Shown here: positions 50,763 to 58,067 of the stretch, in pieces
How positions within the stretch are numbered: the stretch's first letter is position 1
How the letters are laid out: every line of letters begins with the position of its first letter
Assembly: GCF_020687545.1 (NCBI RefSeq)
Contig: NZ_JAJEQX010000026.1
Location: forward strand, 1 to 60,653
Length of the DNA: 60,653 bases
Direction: 5' to 3'
Origin: Ruminococcus turbiniformis
GTDB taxonomy: Bacteria; Bacillota; Clostridia; Lachnospirales; Lachnospiraceae
The notes under the pieces: generated by a model
The model's input: the letters and a program-made list of their open reading frames with translations, nothing else
Told to the model about the DNA's origin: nothing
Database searches by the model: none
Position numbers and translations under genes: made by a program

Positions 50763-53129
50763 ATGAAACATTTTAAATATCAGACTCCCGGCTCATACGA
50801 AGAAGCGGGAAAGATCATGCAGGAAAACCGGGGCGGAAAAGCGGCGGTTATGGCCGGAGGAACCGATCTTCTGGGCGTGCTCAAAGGGGAACTTCTGGAG
50901 AAATATCCGGAGACGGTCGTGGCGCTCAGGGACATTCCGGATACAGAATATATTAAACAGGAAGACGGCATGGTGAAGATCGGGGCGATGACCCGACTGG
51001 AAGCCATTGAAAAAGATCCGTTCCTGAAAGAGAACATGACGGCGGTATCCCAGGCGGCTTACAGTGTGGCAAGCCCCCTGATCCGCAACCGCGCCACTAT
51101 CGGTGGAAATCTCTGCCAGGACGTGCGCTGCTGGTTCTACCGTTTTCCGGATCAGGCGGGAGGAACACTGGACTGCCTGAGAAAGGGCGGACATGAGTGC
51201 TACGCGATCCGCGGAGACAACCGGTATCATTCGGTATTCGGCGGAATGAAAGCCGGCATCACGCCCTGCTCCGCAGAGTGTCCGGCAAACACAGATATCC
51301 CGGCATATATGGCATGCTACCGTGCGGGAGATATGGACGGCGCGGCAAAGATCCTGATGCAGGCGAATCCCTTCCCGATGATGACAAGCCGCGTGTGTGC
51401 GCACACATGCCAGACAAAGTGCAACCGCTGCTCTACGGACGAGTCCGTGGCAATTCACAGTGTGGAGCGCGTAGTGGGCGATTATATTATGGAGCATGCG
51501 GATCGGTTCTATCCGGCTCCGGAGAAAGAGACCGGAAAGAAGATCGCGCTGGTGGGCGCAGGCCCGGCAGGCATGACGGCCGCATATTATCTTCGCCGCG
51601 CGGGACATGATGTGACGGTATACGAGGCGCTGGAGGAGCCGGGAGGATGTCTGATGTACGCTATCCCGAACTTCCGTCTCCCGAAGAGCTATGTCCGGTT
51701 CGTAGTGAAACGGATGGAAGAGATGGGAGTGAAGTTCCTCTGCAACTGCAAGCTCGGAGAAAATGTAAAGATTAGTGATCTTACGGATTCCTTTGATAAG
51801 GTCTTCATCGCTACCGGAGCATGGAAGCGCCCGGTGCTGGGATTTGACGGAGAGGAATTTACCGAGTTCGGACTTCAGTTCCTTGTAGACGTAAATAAAT
51901 GGGTGAACTCCAAAGTAAGAAACAACGTGCTCGTCGTCGGAGGCGGAAACGTATCCATGGACGTTGCCATTACGGCGAAGCGTCTGGGCGCGAAGAGCGT
52001 GACGCTGTGCTGTCTGGAGCAGAGAGACGAGATGCCGGCCTCCGCAGAGGAAATCGCGCGCGCCGAGGAAGAGGGCATCGAGATCCGCAACGGCTGGGGG
52101 CCCCAGCGCGCACTTTACGAGGGCGAAAAACTGAACGGCATGGTGCTTAAAGCATGTACCGCGCTCCGGGATGAGACCGGGCGGTTCAATCCCAGCTACG
52201 ATGAATCGAATACTATGACGATCGAGGCGGACAGCATCCTTCTCGCGACCGGTCAGAGGGTTGACTTAAGCTTCCTGGAAAACGAGCTTGACCTTGCGCT
52301 GAACAGAGGACTGATCTCCGTAGAGGAAGAGACGCAGAAATCCAGCGACCCGAAGGTTTACGCGGGCGGCGACGCCGTAACAGGCCCGACCACCGTGATC
52401 AAAGCCATCGCATCCGGGCGCCGCGCGGCGGAAGCAATCAATAATGAAATGGGAGTGGGCAATCCGGTAAAGACCACCCAGACAGGATTCCTTCATTTTG
52501 CAGAAGGGACCGCGCAGCTGAAAAAGGCCAACAACGGCCATGATCTTTCCGCGGAGGAGAGAAGCCTTGACAAGGAAGACAGCTTCACTCTTACAGCAGA
52601 AGAAGGACTGGCGGAGGCAAAACGCTGCATGAACTGCGGCTGTTACAGTGTAAATGCCAGCGATCTTTCTCCGGTGATGGTAATGATGGATGCCAATATC
52701 AAAACAAGCTGCGGACGGCTGATTCCCGCGGAAGAGTTCTTCTGCTCAAACCTGAAGGCTTACGCAAACCTGGAGGAAGGCGAACTGATCACAGAGATCG
52801 ATCTCCCGGTGAAGGAAGGCTATGTGAGCGGCTATGAGAAGCTGAGGCTGCGTCCGTCCATCGACTTTGCCATGACGTCGCTTGCGTGGAGCTATAAGAT
52901 GGCCGGCGGAAAGATCGAGGACGCAAGACTTGTTCTCGGCGCGGTGGCTCCGGTTCCGGTAAGGCTTGCGGCAGTGGAAGAGCTGTTAAAAGGAAAGGCT
53001 CCGTCAGAAGAACTTGCCTCCGAGGCGGCCGAACTTGCGGTAAAAGGCGCGGAAGGCATCGGACACAACGAGTACAAGATCGACGAGATCAAAGTGTTCG
53101 TAAAGAGACTGGTAGAGGCGATGGCATAG
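50763..53129 (+). CDS. XDH-family FAD subunit with inserted GltD-like NAD(P)H oxidoreductase
   Basis: A 788-residue chimeric protein. Residues 1-165 are the first part of a CoxM/HcrB-type FAD subunit (AGGTDLLGVL; RNRATIGGNLCQD). Residues 166-627 are a whole GltD-like module: Fe-S cysteines C169, C173, C212, C216 and C220, FAD site VGAGPAG (264-270), nucleotide site VVGGGNVSMD (391-400), second FAD site YAGGDAVTGPTT (533-544) and RCMNCGC (621-627). Residues 628-788 resume the FAD subunit (NASDLSPVMVMMDANI) and its C-terminal domain. The loop with C123, C138 and C146 matches in spacing the [4Fe-4S] loop I recall for 4-hydroxybenzoyl-CoA reductase beta, but the fourth position is Y155. It lies 2 bp after the molybdenum subunit gene. 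Confidence 0.88.
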   Translation: MKHFKYQTPGSYEEAGKIMQENRGGKAAVMAGGTDLLGVLKGELLEKYPETVVALRDIPDTEYIKQEDGMVKIGAMTRLEAIEKDPFLKENMTAVSQAAYSVASPLIRNRATIGGNLCQDVRCWFYRFPDQAGGTLDCLRKGGHECYAIRGDNRYHSVFGGMKAGITPCSAECPANTDIPAYMACYRAGDMDGAAKILMQANPFPMMTSRVCAHTCQTKCNRCSTDESVAIHSVERVVGDYIMEHADRFYPAPEKETGKKIALVGAGPAGMTAAYYLRRAGHDVTVYEALEEPGGCLMYAIPNFRLPKSYVRFVVKRMEEMGVKFLCNCKLGENVKISDLTDSFDKVFIATGAWKRPVLGFDGEEFTEFGLQFLVDVNKWVNSKVRNNVLVVGGGNVSMDVAITAKRLGAKSVTLCCLEQRDEMPASAEEIARAEEEGIEIRNGWGPQRALYEGEKLNGMVLKACTALRDETGRFNPSYDESNTMTIEADSILLATGQRVDLSFLENELDLALNRGLISVEEETQKSSDPKVYAGGDAVTGPTTVIKAIASGRRAAEAINNEMGVGNPVKTTQTGFLHFAEGTAQLKKANNGHDLSAEERSLDKEDSFTLTAEEGLAEAKRCMNCGCYSVNASDLSPVMVMMDANIKTSCGRLIPAEEFFCSNLKAYANLEEGELITEIDLPVKEGYVSGYEKLRLRPSIDFAMTSLAWSYKMAGGKIEDARLVLGAVAPVPVRLAAVEELLKGKAPSEELASEAAELAVKGAEGIGHNEYKIDEIKVFVKRLVEAMA

Positions 53130-53145
53130 GAAGGGAGGATCCTAT

Positions 53146-54753
53146 ATGAGCAGCAAAATCTGTACCGCGGCCGAGGCGGCCGCTCTGGTAAAAGACGGGG
53201 CGTTTCTCGTCTGCGCAGGAAATATGAACAACTGCCTGGCGGAGGAAATCTGCGCGGCGATCGAACAGCGGTTTCTTGATGAGGGACATCCTTCAGATAT
53301 GACCATCATGTCCGGCTCCGGCATCGGCGATATGGGCCCGGTGGGCGGCGTGTTCCGCGGATTCGAGCATTTCGCCCACGACGGGATGATCCGCCGGGTG
53401 ATCGTAGGACACAACGGTTCCAACCATACGATTATGCAGATGCAGCAGGACCTGAAAGTGGAATCCTATAATTTCCCCCAGGGCGTCATTGAGCATATGT
53501 TCAAGGCGAGGGCGAGAGGAATGGACGTGGAGCTGACCAAAGTCGGGCTGGGAACCTTTGTGGATCCCCGGCAGGAAGGCGGCAAGACGAACAGCGTGAC
53601 AACGAAAGACCTGGTGGAAGTAGTCAATGTCATGGGACAGGAATATCTGGCGTATAAGACGCCGAAGATTGACGTGGCGCTGATCCGCGGGACGACCGCG
53701 GACGAGGAAGGCAACCTGACCTGTGAGGACGAGGCGGTGCTGACCAATATCCAGGCCATCGCCATGGCGGCGAAGGCGTCCGGCGGAATCGTGCTCTGCC
53801 AGGTGAAAAACGTGGTGAAAAAAGGAGCGCTTCCGGCAAAAGAAGTGATCATCCCGGGTGTGTTTATTGATAAGCTTATCGTGTGCACAGATCTTGAGAA
53901 AAATCACAGGATGACCATGGGCGAGTATTATAACCCGGCATACACCGGAAAGTATAAATACCCGGTTTCCGCTGCGGCGGCTCTTCCTCTGGGAGTCAAG
54001 AAGACGATCGCCAGAAGGGCGGCCCAGGAGCTGAAATTCCATGTGCCGGTCAATACCGGGCTGGGATATCCCGAGGGAATTGCTTCTGTTGCCAATGAGG
54101 AAGGCATTGCGGACGAACTTGTCCTGACGGTGGAGACCGGCGCCTTCGGCGGGGTTCCCGCCGCGCGCACCTCTTTCGGGGCGACGACCAACGCGCTTGC
54201 TTTTGTGGACAGCCCGACGATTTTTGACCTGTACGACGGCGGTTTTCTTTACGCGACCTTTGTCGGACTGGCGGAATGCGACCCGGCAGGCTCTGTAAAC
54301 GTGTCCCGTTTCATGGACAAATCCGGCCGTGAGAGAAGGCCGGGCGCCGGCGGATTCATCAATCTGACCCAGGGTGCGAAAAACGTGATTTTCTGCGGCA
54401 CCATGACCGCAGGAGGGTATAAAGCGGAGATCCGCGACGGGAAGCTTGTCATCCTTCAGGAGGGAGCGGAGAAGAAATTCTTAAATTCCATCAACCAGGT
54501 GACTTTCTCCGGCCCCCACGCCATGGAGATCGGGCAGAACGTGCTCTATATCACGGACCGCTGCGTCTTCCGGCTGACAAAGGAAGGACTGGTACTGACA
54601 GAAGTGGCGCCGGGAATCGACATTGAGACACAGATCCTTCCGTTTATGGAGTTCAGACCGATTATTGCGGACGATGTAAAAGAGATGGATCCGAAGCTCT
54701 TTATGGAAGGACTGATCGGATTAAGAGAAGATATTGAGAGCAGGGACAGATAG
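53146..54753 (+). CDS. family I acyl-CoA:carboxylate CoA-transferase (propionate CoA-transferase-like)
   Basis: A 535-residue fused alpha-beta CoA-transferase like propionate CoA-transferase and E. coli YdiF. The catalytic glutamate that forms the glutamyl-CoA ester is E330 in LTVETGAFGGVPA. The alpha-half glycine loop (MSGSGIGDMGPVGG) is near residue 60. It exchanges CoA between an acyl-CoA and a free acid, so it could activate the carboxylate taken up by the DASS carrier. AGGGAGGA precedes the start, 16 bp after the FAD subunit gene. Confidence 0.9.
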   Translation: MSSKICTAAEAAALVKDGAFLVCAGNMNNCLAEEICAAIEQRFLDEGHPSDMTIMSGSGIGDMGPVGGVFRGFEHFAHDGMIRRVIVGHNGSNHTIMQMQQDLKVESYNFPQGVIEHMFKARARGMDVELTKVGLGTFVDPRQEGGKTNSVTTKDLVEVVNVMGQEYLAYKTPKIDVALIRGTTADEEGNLTCEDEAVLTNIQAIAMAAKASGGIVLCQVKNVVKKGALPAKEVIIPGVFIDKLIVCTDLEKNHRMTMGEYYNPAYTGKYKYPVSAAAALPLGVKKTIARRAAQELKFHVPVNTGLGYPEGIASVANEEGIADELVLTVETGAFGGVPAARTSFGATTNALAFVDSPTIFDLYDGGFLYATFVGLAECDPAGSVNVSRFMDKSGRERRPGAGGFINLTQGAKNVIFCGTMTAGGYKAEIRDGKLVILQEGAEKKFLNSINQVTFSGPHAMEIGQNVLYITDRCVFRLTKEGLVLTEVAPGIDIETQILPFMEFRPIIADDVKEMDPKLFMEGLIGLREDIESRDR

Positions 54754-54783
54754 CCCGGGGTGAGTCTGAAAAAGGAGGACACC

Positions 54784-56292
54784 ATGGAGAAGCAATGGTC
54801 GGATATCCTGCGGGAGAATCCGAAAATGTTTCAGGATACAACGGTGGTTCATCTGTTCCGCCTCGCGCGGGAATACGCTCCGGACCATGCGGCGCTTACG
54901 GCGGACGGAAGTACGCTGACCTATGAAGAACTGGACCGGCAGAGCAGCCGGGCCGCAGGCGCCCTTCTGGAACTGGGAGCAGAGCCGGGGGAGATTCTTG
55001 CCATAGAGACCGGCCGGCACAGGGAAGCTGTGACCGCCTTCCTGGCGGCATGGAAAATCGGCTGTGCCTGCCTGTTTATCGACCGGGACTGCCCGGAATC
55101 CAGAAACCGGGAGTGCCTGAAAGAGTGTGGGGTGCGGCATGAGATTACCCGGGAATTTATCCGCCATGCGGCGGATACCCGGCCGGATCCAAAGGAGGGA
55201 ACCTTCCGGGAACCCCGGCCTGAGGATCTGGCGGTGATCGTGTATACAAGCGGTTCCACGGGGAAACCGAAAGGGGTCATGCTTACACAGAGAAATCTTG
55301 CCGCGTCTGTTTCAAATTTTGATGAGATCGGGCTGCGGAGTGCGGACCGGTACGGCTGCTTTGCCAGTATGATGTTTATCGCCGCGGTCTTTGACCTCGC
55401 GGCGGCGCTCTGCGCGGGGGCGCATCTCTGTCTGATCCCGGCCGGGATCAGGAGGCATATAGGAGAGGTGGCGCAGTTTTACCGGGAAAACGGTATCACG
55501 GTGACATTCCTTCCGCCTCTGATGGCCATGAAATATCAGGAGATGGATGAGGAAAGCCCGCTGAGGATCCTGCTTGTGGGAAGCGAGCCGGTGCGGAACT
55601 TAAGTCCGGCCTCCTACCGGATTATCAATGTGTACGCCAGCAGCGAGTGCTGCGCCGCGGTCTGCCTCTATACGATCCGCGACCGGAGAAAATGGTATCC
55701 CATCGGGCGGCCGGTTTCTTCCGTGAAGGCATATATCATGGGAGAGGACGGAAACCCGGTTCCGGCCGGCGAGACAGGGGAGCTGTGGCTTTCAGGCGAA
55801 CAGATCGCCGGCGGCTATCTGAACAATCCGGAGGCAACGGCAGAGCATTTCGGAACAGATCCGGATGCAGGAATCGGTTCTCACGCCCATCTGTTCCGGA
55901 CCGGTGACCTTGTGGCACTGGATCCGGACGGCCAGATGGAGTATCATGGGCGTATGGACGACATGGTAAAGATCCGGGGATTCCGGGTGGAGCTTACCGG
56001 TGTGGAAAAATGGATGAACGAATATCCGGGGATTGAAGAAGCCTGCTGTGTGGCTTTTATGGACGACGGCGGGACAAATATTCTGTTCGGATATTATATT
56101 TCACAGACAGAAATTGATCATGAAAAGCTGAGAGCCTTTCTCGGACAGCACGTGCCGTACTATATGGTTCCGACCGGCCTGATCCGGCGGGAGACATTCC
56201 CGCGTACGCGTACGGGAAAGGTAAACCGGCGGGGATTCGAGGCACCGCCGGAGATTAATGACCACAGGCTGGCGGCAGAACGCTACCGCTGA
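54784..56292 (+). CDS. stand-alone AMP-binding acyl-adenylating enzyme
   Basis: A 502-residue ANL-superfamily enzyme resembling a lone NRPS adenylation domain. The start at 54784 follows AAAGGAGGAC. Core motifs are A3 YTSGSTGKPKG (154-164), A5 NVYASSEC, A8 GRMDDMVKIRGFRVEL and the catalytic lysine in RTRTGKVNRRGF near the end. No carrier protein or condensation domain is attached. At the A4 position the FDxS aspartate that holds an amino acid's amino group is Ile199 (MFIAAVFD), which argues for a simple carboxylic acid as substrate. Acyl-CoA synthetase is the likely role; a DltA-like ligase is less likely. It is 30 bp after the CoA-transferase. Confidence 0.83.
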   Translation: MEKQWSDILRENPKMFQDTTVVHLFRLAREYAPDHAALTADGSTLTYEELDRQSSRAAGALLELGAEPGEILAIETGRHREAVTAFLAAWKIGCACLFIDRDCPESRNRECLKECGVRHEITREFIRHAADTRPDPKEGTFREPRPEDLAVIVYTSGSTGKPKGVMLTQRNLAASVSNFDEIGLRSADRYGCFASMMFIAAVFDLAAALCAGAHLCLIPAGIRRHIGEVAQFYRENGITVTFLPPLMAMKYQEMDEESPLRILLVGSEPVRNLSPASYRIINVYASSECCAAVCLYTIRDRRKWYPIGRPVSSVKAYIMGEDGNPVPAGETGELWLSGEQIAGGYLNNPEATAEHFGTDPDAGIGSHAHLFRTGDLVALDPDGQMEYHGRMDDMVKIRGFRVELTGVEKWMNEYPGIEEACCVAFMDDGGTNILFGYYISQTEIDHEKLRAFLGQHVPYYMVPTGLIRRETFPRTRTGKVNRRGFEAPPEINDHRLAAERYR

Positions 56293-56320
56293 AGCCGGCG
56301 GACAGAACAGGAGGAGAACA

Positions 56321-57013
56321 ATGCCTCAGTTCAATTATGAGAACCCGAAAAACGTGGACGGCAGCGGAATCGGGACGCCCGAGGACCGTCTTTTTCAGAC
56401 GGTCCTTGAGCTGCTTGTCTATGAAGGATACCGGGCGGTGACAGAGGAAGCGCTCGCAGAACGGGGAATATCCCCGGCACTTGCGGCGGCGTACGGCTCC
56501 CCGGAGGAACTGTGCGGGGCGGCGGTTCAGGATGCGGCGGAACGGATTACGATCGCCTGTGAATCCGCCGCGGAAGACGCGCGTCTCTATCTGGCATCGA
56601 AAAAATATACGAAAGATTTCAGTTATATGCATCTGGAACGGCTGCTGTATCGGTATATTTACCTGTGCTTCCACCCAAAGAACCGGGTTTATGTCCTTGC
56701 ATGCGCCCAGGAAAGCCAGCTTTTGCCGGAATGGAAGGAGCTCCTTACCGATGTGATGCAAAGAGAGTTCGCGGATGTGCTCACAGAACTGATCCTGGCG
56801 GCCGGCGAGGTGAAAAACCGGCAGATGGCGGCAGTGATGGCCTGCGCGGTATGCGGGTGCGTGACCGCCTTTGTCCAGCAGCCGGGGTTCTGTAAGAAAG
56901 TATTCCGTGAAGCCACAGGAGAGGATCCCAATTACGCGGTGGCGGAGGATTTCCTGAACAATATGCTCCTGCGGATGATCGAGGCCAACACGGGAATCAA
57001 CAAGCCGTTCTGA
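56321..57013 (+). CDS. degenerate TetR-like protein
   Basis: A 230-residue all-helical protein. The start at 56321 follows AGGAGGAG; a longer frame from 56258 overlaps the previous gene. The N-terminus aligns with a TetR HTH (RLFQTVLELLVYEGYRAVTEEALAERGISPALAAAYGSPEELCGAAV). However, the recognition helix is Ala-rich without basic residues, and the usual YxHFxSKEEL is shortened to AYGSPEEL. It may have lost DNA binding and serve as a ligand-binding or heterodimer partner of the TetR at 46920. It is inside the operon, 28 bp after the adenylating enzyme. Confidence 0.65.
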   Translation: MPQFNYENPKNVDGSGIGTPEDRLFQTVLELLVYEGYRAVTEEALAERGISPALAAAYGSPEELCGAAVQDAAERITIACESAAEDARLYLASKKYTKDFSYMHLERLLYRYIYLCFHPKNRVYVLACAQESQLLPEWKELLTDVMQREFADVLTELILAAGEVKNRQMAAVMACAVCGCVTAFVQQPGFCKKVFREATGEDPNYAVAEDFLNNMLLRMIEANTGINKPF

Positions 57014-57062
57014 AAGGCACTGCCGGAAGCGCGGGCAGAAAGTGCAGACGAGGTAATGTGAT

Positions 57063-57593
57063 ATGAGTGCAGAGAGAAATGTAAAAGCAGAGACAAAAGA
57101 ACATACAGTCACCGGGCAGATCCCCTGGAGCGAGACCTGTTTCGGCTGCAACGGCGGCCCGAACGAGGGAGTGGGATTAAGACTTGCGGTGACCGACGAC
57201 GGATATGTAGCGTGCAGATATTTTACGAAGGAATGCCATCAGGGCTTCCCCGGATTTGTACACGGCGGGATTATTGCCAGCTATTTTGACGAGGTGCTGT
57301 GGGGACAGACGGTCATTTTGGCGCCGGAGGCTTCCGCCATGACGGTGGAGATGAATATCCGGTATCTGAGCGCGGTGAAGACCGGGCAGGAAATCCGTGT
57401 GATCGCGAAACCGGCAAAGGTTGAAGGAAGACATATCTATGTGGAAGGCTTCCTTCTTCTCCCGGACGACACGGTCGCCGTGACGGCGAAGGCTCATTAT
57501 ATCACCGTGAAAAAGAGCAATACTCTGACAGAGCATGAGAATGAGCGCATGAAACATGGAGAGGAACCGGCGTATCGGACGATCCGGTTCTAA
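57063..57593 (+). CDS. PaaI family hotdog thioesterase
   Basis: A 176-residue hotdog-fold acyl-CoA thioesterase. The active-site region GFVHGGIIASYFDEVLWGQTV contains the HGG loop and the acidic residue of the central helix. A Cys-bearing N-terminal segment (ETCFGCNGGPNEGVGL) precedes it. The position at the end of a CoA-activation operon suggests release of product acid or CoA recycling. The gap to the TetR-like gene is 49 bp. Confidence 0.87.
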   Translation: MSAERNVKAETKEHTVTGQIPWSETCFGCNGGPNEGVGLRLAVTDDGYVACRYFTKECHQGFPGFVHGGIIASYFDEVLWGQTVILAPEASAMTVEMNIRYLSAVKTGQEIRVIAKPAKVEGRHIYVEGFLLLPDDTVAVTAKAHYITVKKSNTLTEHENERMKHGEEPAYRTIRF

Positions 57594-57610
57594 ACGGGAG
57601 GTTGGAGAAG

Positions 57611-57940
57611 ATGAAGACAGAACCGGACAAGAAACAGATGCAGGATGCGGAGGATATAGTGACGCAGCGGCGCATCACTCTTCTGGATGAAAAGGACGGG
57701 GAATACGAGTTCCTGATTCTGGATGAACTTGCATATCAGGGGAAGAATTACCTGGCGCTTGTATCCTGCGATGAGAAAACGGATACCGGCGCGGGCGCCG
57801 ATCCGGGAGAAGCGAATGATATCGTGGTTGTGCAGGTGGAAGAGGACGGCGGGGAGAAAACGCTCACGGCAGTGAGCGATGCGGATATCCTCTACGGGCT
57901 GTCGAAGATTCTTGACGAAAAATACGGACATCTGGGGTAA
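57611..57940 (+). CDS. DUF1292 family protein
   Basis: A 109-residue acidic protein with the DUF1292 core (ITLLDEKDGEYEFLILDELAYQGKNYLALV). An in-frame TTG at 57602 is an alternative; GGGAGG (57596-57601) fits ATG 57611. It lies 17 bp after the thioesterase and before a terminator, so it is co-transcribed, but DUF1292 proteins are usually found beside conserved housekeeping genes and their role is unknown. Confidence 0.85.
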   Translation: MKTEPDKKQMQDAEDIVTQRRITLLDEKDGEYEFLILDELAYQGKNYLALVSCDEKTDTGAGADPGEANDIVVVQVEEDGGEKTLTAVSDADILYGLSKILDEKYGHLG

Positions 57941-57974
57941 GACTGGAAAATTGAGAAAACACAGAACTATATTT

Positions 57975-58022
57975 GACAGGCAGAAGATTTTCGAAACGGA
58001 AATTTCCCGCCTGTCTTTTTTG
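57975..58022 (+). terminator. intrinsic terminator at the end of the XDH-family operon
   Basis: GACAGGC (57975-57981) pairs with GCCTGTC (58009-58015), with a partly paired interior, followed by six T residues. Confidence 0.8.
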
Positions 58023-58031
58023 TGGTAAAAT
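58023..58031 (+). promoter_or_regulatory. extended -10 promoter of the SEC-C protein gene
   Basis: TGG before TAAAAT (58026-58031), directly after the terminator T-run; no clear -35. Confidence 0.4.
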
Positions 58032-58067
58032 GACAAAAAAGGAAACCGGATTATCGGAGGAAAGTGC

